Of a stretch of 64,000 bases of DNA, positions 39,384-49,931 are shown one piece after another. The notes below the pieces were generated by a model. The model saw only the letters and a program-made list of their open reading frames with translations, was not told the origin of the DNA and searched no databases. Position 1 is the stretch's first letter. Every line of letters begins with the position of its first letter. This DNA is from Zeus faber (Eukaryota; Chordata; Actinopteri; Zeiformes; Zeidae): contig OY482852.1 of NCBI GenBank assembly GCA_960531495.1, positions 27,343,621 through 27,407,620 of the forward strand, given 5' to 3'. The position numbers and the translations under genes are program-made.

Positions 39384-40099
39384 CATTTGGAGCACGGTGG
39401 CGCAGTGTATTGCACTACTGCCTCACAGCAAGAAGGTCCTGGGTTTGATTTCCGCCTGGGGTGCTGTTGGCACCGTGCTCCGGTGGGTTATCTCCCAAAT
39501 AGGAGCCTTTCTGTGTGGAGTTTGCATGTTCTCCCCGTGCTCACATGGGGTTTCCTCCACCTCACGTCAGTAAGGAACCCCACTAAAAAACATGCACCCA
39601 TCATCGTCTGACCAGCGATGGACACTCATCACCAGGTTCCCGGGGCGTGTCAACGAATGCTGCCCACTGCTCCTGGCTGCCCCCCCGAAGGGAGGACAAG
39701 CCAGGATGGGTTAAATGCAGAGGCCACATTTCACCGGCCACCATCCAAAAGCATGTGTGTGTGTGTGTGCATGTGTTGTAGTGTAGTGTGCTGCCTTGAT
39801 AATTAAAGATTCTTCTTCTTCTTCTACAACACGTTTAAAGCAAATATGAACTTTCGGATTAAGAATTCCCCTTAACCAGCCCTCAACTGTGGGTCCCTTG
39901 AACCAAACCTGTAAAGGTAAACAAGTAGATTACTAGATTGCTATTGAATTACCTACTGTATGTGGTAGAAGTTACTGTTAAAATAAAATGCTTCTGGTTT
40001 GCACTTGTACTGCGTTAATAAAAACATTCGGGCCGGTTTTGCACATATCCATGTTTTTTTTGTGTAGTTCGGTTTGAAACATAACACATCAATTACATG
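38946..40099 (+). repeat. Left arm of large inverted repeat
   Basis: From CTGCATCCTACGGTCCTCGT to ATCAATTACATG the sequence pairs, as reverse complement, with 40707-41422. The 429-bp difference in length is explained by a SINE-like insertion at 39396-39824. The two arms then match in length (about 725 and 716 bp) with scattered substitutions and small indels. Confidence 0.9.
39396..39824 (+). mobile_element. tRNA-type SINE-like insertion with TTC tail
   Basis: The insert starts within CACGGTGGCGCAGTG (box A-like) and continues through CCTCACAGCAAGAAGGTCCT to GGGTTTGATTTC (box B-like). It later has GTGTGGAGTTTGCATGTTCT and ends AATTAAAGATTCTTCTTCTT. The empty site is preserved in the other arm of the inverted repeat (GGAGCAC joined to TACAACACG), so both boundaries are well defined. 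Target duplication is minimal or absent. Confidence 0.75.
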
Positions 40100-40706
40100 T
40101 CAAAGTATTGTGGAAGTCTCCTTTTTGACACCGTAGAAAACAACACTGATGACTACACCATATTCTTTAGTTTGTCATATTTTATGAAGACCGGCTGTAT
40201 ACTTTACACGTCATGCCCTTTAAACCACATTGAAGGCGGCTCCAGCATAAAAATTGTTTGCATTGAAAATAAAATAACCAAAAATAATAACAGTAATATT
40301 CCCAGACTGCAGTCTCGTTGCTGTTTACATTGTATCTAAAGTCATGAAAAAGTATTTTTGCACGCTCTGTACTTCAGAGTTTTACCTTACAAACAGGCTA
40401 TAATAAAGATCAGCCATGTTCTGCCGGGTGATGTAGTTCTCTACAACAAATTCCCATTGTAGGGGAGGAGTCAGACCACTTTTTCTCTGCAGTTCAAAGC
40501 GAGTTTGCTGTTCATCACCAACAGGTGTTGCTGGTGCTGGAAAGAGGCTGTCGAACTAGCTCAGGCCTTGTGTAGATGCTTGGAATCCACAATTCCTTCC
40601 GTCAAATCTAGGAGCAAGTAAAGAGAAATGTCCACATTGACTGAACATCACATCAACAAAGCTTAGTTATCTTTCAAGTTTATTTTAGTTTTACTGTCAT
40701 TCCAAC
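40100..40706. other. Spacer (607 bp) between inverted-repeat arms
   Basis: No coding similarity is seen. This is the loop of the potential palindrome and includes the unpaired 3' flanks of the two HECT fragments. Confidence 0.6.
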
Positions 40707-41422
40707 CATGTAATTGATGTGTCATGTTTCACACCGAACTACACAAAAAAAACAGGGATATGTGCAGCACCGGCCACTGCTATTAACGCAGTACAAGTGC
40801 AAACCAGAAGCATTTTATTTTAACAGTAACTTCTACCACATACAGTAGGTAATTCAATAACAATCTAGTAATCTACTTATTTACCTTTACAGGTTTGGTT
40901 CAAGGGACTCACAGTTGAGGGCTGGTTAAGGGGAATTCTTAATCCGAAAATTCATATTTGCCTTCAACGTGTTGTAGTGCTCCAAATGAGGGAGCTTTAA
41001 AGTGTCAGCACATGTATTTTCCATGGGGAGTTTTAAACTGTAAGGAATTGAAGGCACGGTGGAGGTTCCATGCCAGCAGGAGGCATGCATGGCATACCTG
41101 TGCTAAACATGAGGCACTCCTCCAGGGTGACCGCACTGTCATTTTCTAGAAAGCATTGGAATTAATTGACTGCAAATAGTATCCACAACAACACTGATGC
41201 TTCTCATTATAATTTGCGTAGGTAAAATTTGACAATTAAGAGGAAATTTACCAACCTTGACAATCAAACAGTTGTCCACCAAAAGGTACTTGTTATGTTC
41301 TCCTAGACCCTCTTGTTGCTTCCATCTGGATTAAGCTGTGGTCAGAACAGATTTTCGATGTCCGTAGAAGATAACTTGTTATCCAAATAGCAGAGAACAG
41401 GGACGAGGACCGTAGGATGCAG
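40707..41422 (-). repeat. Right arm of large inverted repeat (HECT pseudogene, -)
   Basis: Reverse complement of the left arm. On the minus strand it keeps traces of [25 protein letters not shown] and the catalytic-Cys block, with several stops, so it is also a dead HECT C-terminal copy. The continuation [20 protein letters not shown] on this arm matches the usual HECT C-terminus and lies where the left arm has the SINE. The two fragments face each other tail to tail. Confidence 0.85.
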
Positions 41423-43070
41423 TTTTACAGAACAAAGATGCAGAGACACCAAAAGACAAGAGATATTGGAAGTCAGCATGATCTTAACTTAAAATAAGTA
41501 ACAAATAAATATCAGTGCAAAGTGCTACGAATTGAAGCATGTGTGTGTATTTTCTGAAACAGCAATGTGCTTCAAAGTGACAGCCTGAGGGAATGAGCTA
41601 TTGCGCATTCTGGTAGTGCTAGCTTAAATCTTGTTTAAATCTTGTTTGTTCGTCATGGCATTAGCTCATGCTATCTTGTTGACTACAACTGTAATTTTAC
41701 ATTCATCTGATTGAAAATAATATTCAAAAGAGGTAATGTATCCAAATGGCAATAATCAGTAAACACACAGGGGTGCAAACACATGTATGGTGAAAAAAGA
41801 GAGAGCTACACAAAGTCACCTAACCCCCAGTGCGGTTTTCCGAGTTCAAAGAACGCATAACTTACGTTTTCGGAGTTCATGGACGCACCATCCTCCCGCT
41901 TTGGAGCACTTCTGAACCACACAGACACATCTGCGTCTTCTTACCGGAGAACGAGTGCACTACTTAATCGATCGTGGATGGCGTCATCTTGACAGGGTAA
42001 CAAAAGATTAAAATACAAAACGCTAAAATTTGTCGCAGCGCCGTGACGCGAGTTGTTTGCGTCCCTGAACACATATTGAAACGTTGCACATAGCGATAAT
42101 AAACATAGTTAATTAGCGAAAAAACTTTCACTTAGTTCTCAAATGCTGGCAAGAACTTTCTTCTTCCACATGTGTAGACCGCCGGCAATAAAGGTCTGCC
42201 CGTTTCATTGCCACTATGGCCGGTATGGCTCACTTCCGTAATGTTTTCTGTAAATGCCATAGCGTTTTTCTCCCTGCTACCGGTCTAGGTACCAGATGTG
42301 CTCGGCTTGGGTGATTGGCTCGCGCGGGCCAGTCAGAGGGTGAAACAAACCCCGTGGCGCGATGAACGTGCGGGCCGCAGGCGTAGCATGACGTGCGGGT
42401 GCCGGTCTCGCCCGCGCTGGCGAGGAGGCGAAGCAGCTACGTGTTGTAGGAGCATTATTACTGCACATTTTGACCGACAAGTTCATAATTTATGTTTGAA
42501 TGAAAGAGGTGCCATTCTCCACATTGCAAGTCAGTGTGCCATCAAAATAATTAGGAAGCTGTAAACAAGTTACATAGTGTTGCTTTAAAACTGCATGAGG
42601 CAAAATTAAGGGAAATAGTTGATCCCCAAATTGCCCCCCCATCCTTGCTTTGTGTCAATTTTACATCTACGGTACCTAAGGTGGGGGTTTTGTTTTCACA
42701 GGATTCTTAGTGGGTAATTAGTCTAACCTCAAACTGAATATAACAAAATAATATGACAAATGACGAACGAAATAATACTCTAAACTATAATTGTATAACC
42801 GCGAGGCGTCATAGGCGTTCCACGGGGACCTGGTGTGCTCTTCAATTAGCCGACACAGCTAGTAAAGATAGCATAGTTTCTCATACTAACACTCGGTCAA
42901 AACTCAGTATAAACTTCAACAGAAACCACCACGTGAATTCCGATAGCTTTACAACATGGCACAAAATGTTTATAGGAGTAGTTTTATTAACAAAGTTTAT
43001 CTTACCTGAAAAGGAGGAGAAAGAAGACGCCAGTGAGAGTAGTTAGTTGTGTTTATGGGGTATTATTAAT
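41423..43070. other. No gene recognised; local GC/CpG-rich patch
   Basis: Mostly AT-rich. At about 42290-42440 there is a CpG-rich patch with GTGATTGGCTCGCG (inverted CCAAT). On the minus strand near 41880 an ATG with four codons is followed by GTAAGT, which could be a first exon of the minus-strand HECT copy, but this is too short to support. Confidence 0.4.
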
Positions 43071-43360
43071 ATTGGGATATTCGGCTTTCGGGTGAAATTT
43101 CAGGATGAACCTAAAATGTAATGTAAAACTATTACCTTTACAGGTGAACTTAATTTCACCTTCTCTAAGCTTTTGAATGCACATGTCCAACTGTTCAATG
43201 TTTCAGTACTTTTTGCACAACTTGCTGTTCTCCAACAAGGAGCCGAACGGCAAAATTCACAACAGGTGTTTGATCCATGAATCGACCAATACATTTCCTG
43301 GTTCAATTAGAATTGGTATTTAAACAGTCCTCTTCATCATGCTGTTCACATTTTGACATA

Positions 43361-44447
43361 ATGAGACCAAGACGACACCTAACAACTGATCAACAGTACC
43401 TCGCCATTGTGAGGCTTCAAACAGGATGTTCTCAGAGGGAAGTGGCCACTGAGCTTAGAGTATCACAGAGTGTCACAGCAGGTTGCAACAGAGATACAGA
43501 GACTGGAAGAGTCACAGAAAGGCATAGACGTGGACGTCCTTTGGCCACATCCCACACTGATGAGCGCCTCATTGTGAACAGTGCCCTGTGGAACCGGATG
43601 ATGAATGCCACTCAACTCCAGGCACATTTAAGGGAGGTGAGAGGCACCAAGTGTCACGTCAGACCATTCAAAACCGTTTGCATCAGCGTGGTCTGCGTGC
43701 TAGACGACCTGTACATGACCACACCACGAGGCACATGCATCATCGTCTTGCACGGGCGAGGGAGCATTTACTCTATACGAGGGACCAGTGGCCTCAGTGC
43801 TGTTCTCTGATGAAAGTTGATTCACATTGAGCAGAAATGATGGCCACCAACGATGTTGGAGACGTCAAGGAGAGCGCTATGCATCCGCCACTGTTGTCAC
43901 CAGACGAGTCTTTGGTGGTGGTGGTGTTACAGTGTGGGCAGGTGTGTCTAGTCAATACAGAACTGCCCTACACTTGGTGAATGGTACAGTCACAAGCCCA
44001 TACTACCTGAATAACATCATTAATCCAGTCATTGTGCCCCTGCATGAACAACACAGGCCTCATTTCATCTTCATGGACGTCAATGCTCCAGCTCATCGAG
44101 GTGGCATCATTAGGGAACGGCTGCTGGAGACTGGGGTTCAAGTTCAAGAGATTATTTGTCACATACATATACATACGGTCATACATATATGCAGTGAAAT
44201 GTCAGTACCTCAGATGGAATGGCCTGAACTTTCTCCAGAGCTGAATCCCATAGAAAATCTATGGGATCAGCTGAGTCGCCGAGTAGAGGCTTGTAACTCT
44301 GTACCCCAGAACCTCAATGACCTGAGGGCCGCCCTTCAAGAAAAGTGGGGTGCCAGGCCTCAGCAGACAATAAGTCGACAAGTGAACAGCATGAGACGTC
44401 GTTGTCAAGCTGTAATTGATGCTCAAGGGCACATGACAAGTTATTGA
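43361..44447 (+). pseudogene. Tc1-like transposase pseudogene, copy 1
   Basis: The N-terminal helix-turn-helix DNA-binding region reads MRPRRHLTTDQQYLAIVRL, CSQREVATELRVSQS and ERHRRGRPLATSH. After frameshifts near 43640-43830 the catalytic region continues with [20 protein letters not shown]. The second catalytic Asp is Val ([11 protein letters not shown]; copy 2 has FMDDNAPAHRG). The Glu block NPIENLWDQ is intact. A 69-bp in-frame insertion (44137-44205) adds 23 residues between the second Asp and the Glu. Both the Asp loss and the insertion should abolish activity. Confidence 0.9.
44137..44205 (-). repeat. Short dispersed repeat inserted in the transposase, copy 2
   Basis: GTTCAAGTTCAAGAGATTAT through TATGCAGTGAAATGTC is the reverse complement of 1280-1347. 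It is absent from the sister Tc1 copy (which reads CTGGGGTACCTCA across the site). The insertion is 69 bp, a multiple of three, and keeps the reading frame open. Confidence 0.85.
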
Positions 44448-44653
44448 GACATTGACATTTTTTGTTGTGGTAAACCCACCACTGTTGTTGGCTTTTGTTT
44501 CAATAAATTGTTTGAGATGAGGAAATCACCATTGCATGCTTCTACTTAAATGCCCTACTTTCATGATATAATATCACTGTAGCGTGAACTTTTTACATTT
44601 TCCATAAATTTCACCCGAAAGCCAAATATCCCTAACTTTTTGTGAGTAGTGTA

Positions 44654-47100
44654 TGTCCAACCCTGCTAAAGGTATATTGAACACAACAGTGACATAAGCT
44701 ACGAACACGATTGAGGTGTCGTTTAAAATGGTATGTATCGGTGTCTCGTGGTTTAAGTTTCATCCAAATCGAGTCATATACGGAGCAGATATTAGTGAAA
44801 AACTGAACAACTCTGACCCCAAGTTTCCAGCTGGTCCCACTTGACTGACATGCCACTATATGTAGACAAAATGAACAAGATGAGATTTACAGTATGTGCA
44901 GGTTCTGGTTCAGAATGTACATTCCCACTGTGTCCAGTGTACGGTGCAGACTCTGTCACTCTGTAGTGGTTAGAGATTATAAGCCGTGATATAGTAATTA
45001 CTCACAGAAATACCACAACATTTGTCGTATTTCATAGAAATCAAATTGATTGAAAATATAATCCAAGGAAAAAAGTTGCGTAAATTCGACTGGAATTTGA
45101 ACTGAAACTGGAACTCACACTCCTCCCAACCGAGCCTGACGCGGCCCCCATCCCCGCAAAAATAGAGTGAATAAAGAAATAATCCGCGGTAGGAGAGAGT
45201 GCCTCTGTCTATTATTGTTAATTCTAGGATTTTTATTATACTCAGATTTTTTTGGGCAATTTTTTTGGGGTTAGATTCAACTAATTGTCATTGCACAGAG
45301 TACAAGTACGGAGGTAACAAAATGCATTTCATCCATCCTTGTAACTGACATATCTAGGAGCAGTAGGCTGCCATATAGTGGTGCCCAGGGAGCAGTTAGG
45401 GGTTAAGTGTCTTGCTCAAGGATACCAGGAGGAGCAGGTGATTGAACTGGCAATCTTCTATTTACTAAATGACCCTCTCTACCTCCTGAGCCACTACCCC
45501 CCTTAAATTGCCTGGAGCCAAACGATCGTTAAAGGTACGAACATGGTTGAGGTGTCGTGAGAACCGGGACGTCGCAGACATGGCATGGCGTGGCGTGAGT
45601 TTCGTCCAAATGGATCCACATACAGAGCAGAAAATTAATGAAAAACAAAATTTGACGAAAACCCCGCGCTTCATGGTTCACCAACACGCCAACGATCGAA
45701 AACTTAAGACGAAATGGACGCTTTGTGACATCATCATCAAATGTACTATAAATGTACTACCGTGCTGCCTTCAAGAAATCAGAAATATCAAATATTGGTA
45801 TTATTTATAATTTATGGGCCAGCAATTCCAAAGCACTAATACAAATCCAAACAAGCTGGTGTTTGTTTATTTAAATATTATTTTATTGTTTATGGACCAG
45901 CAATACCCAGCCCAGGAGTAATGGTCTGTATCTTAGCAGCAGGCCAAAAAAAGTATAGTGCTTCATTTTTGTTTAATTTTAGATATTATTTAGAATTTGT
46001 TTGTTTATTTAAATATTTATTGTTTAACTGCACGTTTGAAGTACAAATGTCTACAGTCAATATCTGATGTTTGTAATTATTTATTGTTTATGGACCTGCG
46101 CTGAAGAGTAAGTCCTTCAAGTTTCAAGGTCAAAGTGATCAAATTGTCAATGGTACTAACTGACTTGTTTCCTGTGTTGAAATAGATTATACAGCCTGTT
46201 CAAATACAGACATGAAACGCTGACTGCCCGAATCTATCATGGTATCCTCACAGTGGTGGCCTTCTGGCAACAAACCTTTGCTCTTAAAATATCTCTGTTT
46301 TAGTAGCCTAGAGTATCCATCCATAAAGCTTATAAGTGCTGGTATCAAGGGCTGGTGAGTTTGTATGTGCGTCGATGTGGTGGGGGTGGTTGAGTATCCG
46401 CAGGCAGGTTGTGGCGGGCTGGGCTGGGTAAAAAAAAGTCCAGGGCCATTTTTTCGTCCCAGTCTGTCCCTGACCCTGCAACCACCACTGATGAACTGAT
46501 GCCAAAACCAAATTTTCTGTTTTGTAAGTATATTACAATAGTTATTGATTATTTAACAAATATTGGTTAAACATTAATCCTTTTGTCGTCTCCCTCCTGT
46601 GAGCTTAAATGGACGTCAAAAAGAAGCTTTGTGACATGCCAGGACTACTACTTTTTCCATTTGAAAGTTTCTTTTAGGAGGATTTAAATGTATATTTAAT
46701 ACAACACAGACAATTAATACTGAGCAGCCGAAAGATGAAGAAGGTATAATTATAGAACCCAGAATCGCGATTGTGGTGCCGCCCCTTGCGGCCGCCTGCG
46801 CGAGCGTGCGCGTGTTGATTGCGCACATTTTAGTATTTTTGTATGTAAGACCGTATGTATATGTATGTGACAAATAACCTCTTGAATCTTGAATCTTAAT
46901 GATATGTACCTTTGGTTTTCTTTGAGGTTCATAACAGTACATTGTACTAAGTAGTTGTTGGCTTATTAGTTTGTGATTCACATGCGCTTAAATTCACCAG
47001 AATACAGGAAATAAAGTCTTTGTAACTAAATTTTGGGAAAGTGTAATACGTACCAAACATGAATAAACTGACCCTGTGTATTGCTGCTTGCAGCTACATT
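44654..47100. other. Intergenic DNA with dispersed repeats
   Basis: Segments at about 44690-44850 and 45525-45680 share motifs such as GGTGTCGT, TTTC(A/G)TCCAAAT and ATACAGAGCAGA. A third similar segment in opposite orientation lies at 48955-49075. All three seem to be fragments of one repeat. A tRNA-like or retroposon fragment with GAACTGGCAATC and CTACCTCCTGAGCC lies at about 45300-45500. A third copy of the TTGAA-tail repeat lies near 46825-46897. No gene is recognised. Confidence 0.5.
46825..46897 (+). repeat. Short dispersed repeat, copy 3
   Basis: It ends TATATGTATGTGACAAATAA followed by CCTCTTGAATCTTGAATCTT, the same tail as the 1280 copy in the same orientation. The 5' part diverges. 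Confidence 0.55.
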
Positions 47101-47104
47101 TATA

Positions 47105-47174
47105 ATTATTATTTTATTATTATTATTATTGTATTATTATTATTATTATTATTGTTATTATTATTATTATTGTT

Positions 47175-47223
<49 letters not shown>
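47105..47223. repeat. (TTA)n-(TAA)n self-complementary microsatellite
   Basis: Runs of ATT repeats switch at about 47177 to AAT repeats. The two halves are reverse complements and could extrude as a hairpin. It lies 165 bp left of Tc1 copy 2. Confidence 0.9.
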
Positions 47224-47388
47224 TAGAGTCATCTTCATTATAAATTGAGTAAAAATTCATGATAAGATGTAAAAAGAAATGGTTAAAATTTGCTTAAATT
47301 TTTAACTTGCTTGAAAATGGCTCAAATACTAAAAATATGTTTATTTAAAGTTCCTTTTCGTATTTCAGCTATTAAAGGTTAAAATATA

Positions 47389-48913
47389 CACTACTCACAA
47401 AAAGTTAGGGATATTTGGCTTTCGGGTGAAATTTTTGGAAAATGTAAAAAGTTCACGCTACAGTGATATTATATCATGAAAGTAGGGCATTTAAGTAGAA
47501 GCATGCAATGGTGATTTCCTCATCTCAAACAATTTATTGAAACAAAAGCCAACAACAGTGGTGGGTTTACCACAACAAAAAATGTCAATGTCTCAATAAC
47601 TTGTCATGTGCCCTTGAGCATCAATTACAGCTTGACAACGACATCTCATGCTGTTCACTTGTCGACTTATTGTCTGCTGAGGCCTGGCACCCCACTCTTC
47701 TTGAAGGGCGGCCCTCAGGTCATTGAGGTTCTGGGGCACAGAGTTACGAGCCTCTACACAGCGACTCAGCTGATCCCATAGGTTTTCTATGGGATTCAGG
47801 TCTGGAGAAAGTGCAAGCCACTCCATTTGAGGTACCCCAGTCTCCAGCAGCCGTTCCCTAATGATGCCACCTCGATGAGCTGGAGCATTGTCGTCCATGA
47901 AAATGAATTTAGGCCTGTGTTGTTCATGTAGGGTCACAATGACTGGATTAATGATGTTATTCAGGTAGTATGGGCTTGTCACTGTACCATTCACAAAGTG
48001 TAGGGCAGTTCTGTATTGATTAGACACACCTGCCCACACTGTAACACCACCACCATAGGCTCATCCGGTGATAACAGTGGCTGATTTAAGCGCCCTCCTT
48101 GACGTCTCCAACATCGTTGGCAGCCATCATTTTTGCTCAACGTGAATCAACTTTCATCAGAGAACAGCACTGAGGCCACTGGTCCCTCATCCAGCGTAAA
48201 TGCTCCCTGGCCCATGCAAGACGATGATGCCTGTGCCTGGTGGTGTGGTCTGGTACCCTTGCAGGTCGTCTAGCACGCAGACCACGCTGATGTAAACGGT
48301 TTGGAATGGTCTGACCTGACACTTGGGTGCCTCTCACCTCCCTTAAATGTGCCTGGAGTTGAGTGGCATCATCATCTGGTTCCGCAGGGCACTGTTCACA
48401 ATGAAGCGCTCATCAGTGTGGGATGTGGCCAAAGGACGTCCACCTCTATGCCTTTCTGTGACTCTTCCAGTCTCTCTGTATCTCTGTTGCAAGCTGCTGA
48501 TGACACTCTGTGACACTCTAAGCTCAGTGGCCACTTCCCTCTGAGAATATCCTGTTTGAAGCCTCGCAATGGCGAGGTACTGTTGATCAATTGTTAGGTG
48601 TCATCTTGGTCTCATGATGTCAAAATGGGAACAGCATGATGAAGAGGACTGTATAAATACCAATTTTAATTGAACCAGGAAACGTATTGGTCGATTCATG
48701 GATCAAACACCTGTTGGGAATTTTGCCGTTCAGCTCCTCGTTAGAGAACAGCAAGTTGTGCGAAAAGTACTGAAACACTGAACAGTTGGACATGTGCATT
48801 CAAAAGTTGAGAGAAGGTCAAATTAAGTTCACCTGTAAAGGTTATAGTGCATTTTAGGTTCATCCTGAAATTTCACCCGAAAGCCGATTATCCCTAACTT
48901 TTTGTGAGTAGCG
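47389..48913 (-). mobile_element. Tc1-like transposon, copy 2 (-), with both termini
   Basis: Both inverted ends are present: CACTACTCACAAAAAGTTAG at the left and CTAACTTTTTGTGAGTAGCG at the right, flanked by TA at 47387-47388 and 48914-48915. Length is 1525 bp. It is the same family as 43071-44651 in opposite orientation, separated by about 2.7 kb. Confidence 0.95.
47593..48635 (-). pseudogene. Tc1-like transposase pseudogene, copy 2
   Basis: The minus strand carries a 148-codon C-terminal frame from VWAGVSNQYRTALHFVN through [12 protein letters not shown] and NPIENLWDQ to the AQGHMTSY end. Upstream, blocks for TQVSGQTIPNRLHQRGLRAR and ATELRVSQS lie in other frames. Catalytic D and E of the last two blocks are intact, but frameshifts between 48040 and 48600 break the protein. 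It is less damaged in the catalytic core than copy 1. Confidence 0.88.
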
Positions 48914-48915
48914 TA

Positions 48916-49760
48916 TTTTGGCATTGAATGCATTAGACTGTCTGTGATTTTGGTCATATTTGGTCAGTTTTTCACTAATTTCTGCTCCATATGTGGATCA
49001 ATCTCGATTCAACCTCAACCACAAGGTGTTTGTGACATACCGGTTCAAACGAGACGTAAACCGTATTCGTAACTACTGCCGTTCTTCTGTTTCAAATATT
49101 TTCCAAACAACATCAATATGAGATCCAGCCCTATGAGCTGGATTTTCCCAATTCTTCAATCTCAATTGTTGCACCAGTTGAAGATATTTGAATCAAACGT
49201 GTTTTTTTTTTGCAAAATGGAACAAAGTGGTCATTTTGGAGGAATCATGGCAACACTTGCCAGGTATTTGTTTTCTTGAAACGTTGGCCAAAACATTTGG
49301 ACAAAACAACAAAACAAAATATAACAGTATTTATAAAGATCACACAACACGTAATATCTTTGTAGTACAAAATAAAGGCAAGAAATTCAAAGAAACAGTT
49401 TTCAACTTAAACAAAGTTGTCAAATAAAACAATATCTATAAAGATCGCCTGATATGTAATCGTTTTAGTACAAAAACAAGGCCAAATACATAATCAGTGA
49501 CTCACCTTCATTTTCTGTTTTTATGACTTTTTCAACTTTCATAATCTTAGTCACATTCCTCCTAAGGTTCATAGAACTTCCTGCAGTGCAAAAATGTCTT
49601 CTGTGACCTTCTGGAATTTATATTTTTTGAGAAATGCAGCACAAGTTACAGTTTTCCGAGTTTCCATTGAACGCAGCATTGGCTCGTGTTGTCTGGCTAC
49701 CTATGCGGTCCACAGGGGGCAAGTTGCTGGATGTGACTCCTGAGAGATCACATCGGTGCT
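48916..49760. other. No gene recognised
   Basis: It includes the repeat fragment at 48955-49075 noted above. The rest is AT-rich unique-looking DNA leading to a retroviral fragment. Confidence 0.45.
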
Positions 49761-49799
49761 ACCTAGATAACTTCTGATGATGATGGTGTCAGAAAGCGC

Positions 49800-49931
49800 C
49801 CAGAAGGCATTCTCATTGCTACCATCTATAAGCCACATATTATCCAACATAACTGGTGTTACTATTATTAGTCTTTTATTTATCCTGGTTATTTTGTTAG
49901 AATGTGACTTTTGAAGTCACAAAGAGGGGAA
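49800..49931 (+). pseudogene. Endogenous retrovirus env tail and polypurine tract
   Basis: A frame ending with a strongly hydrophobic run (ITGVTIISLLFILVILLE) and then a short tail stops at 49912-49914. It is followed 6 bases later by AAAGAGGGGAA (49921-49931). A membrane anchor, stop, polypurine tract and LTR in that order is the 3' end of a retroviral env region. The upstream env is not readable, so only this tail survives. Confidence 0.6.

Larger units (their letters stand above)
43071..44651 (+). mobile_element. Tc1-like transposon, copy 1 (+)
   Basis: The right end is the inverted terminus TCACCCGAAAGCC...CTTTTTGTGAGTAGTG ending at 44651 and followed by TA. The left end retains GGGATATTCGGCTTTCGGGT but its outermost bases (CACTACTCACAAAAAGTTAG) are lost or diverged. 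It is closely similar to copy 2 at 47389-48913, which is inverted relative to it. Confidence 0.9.
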
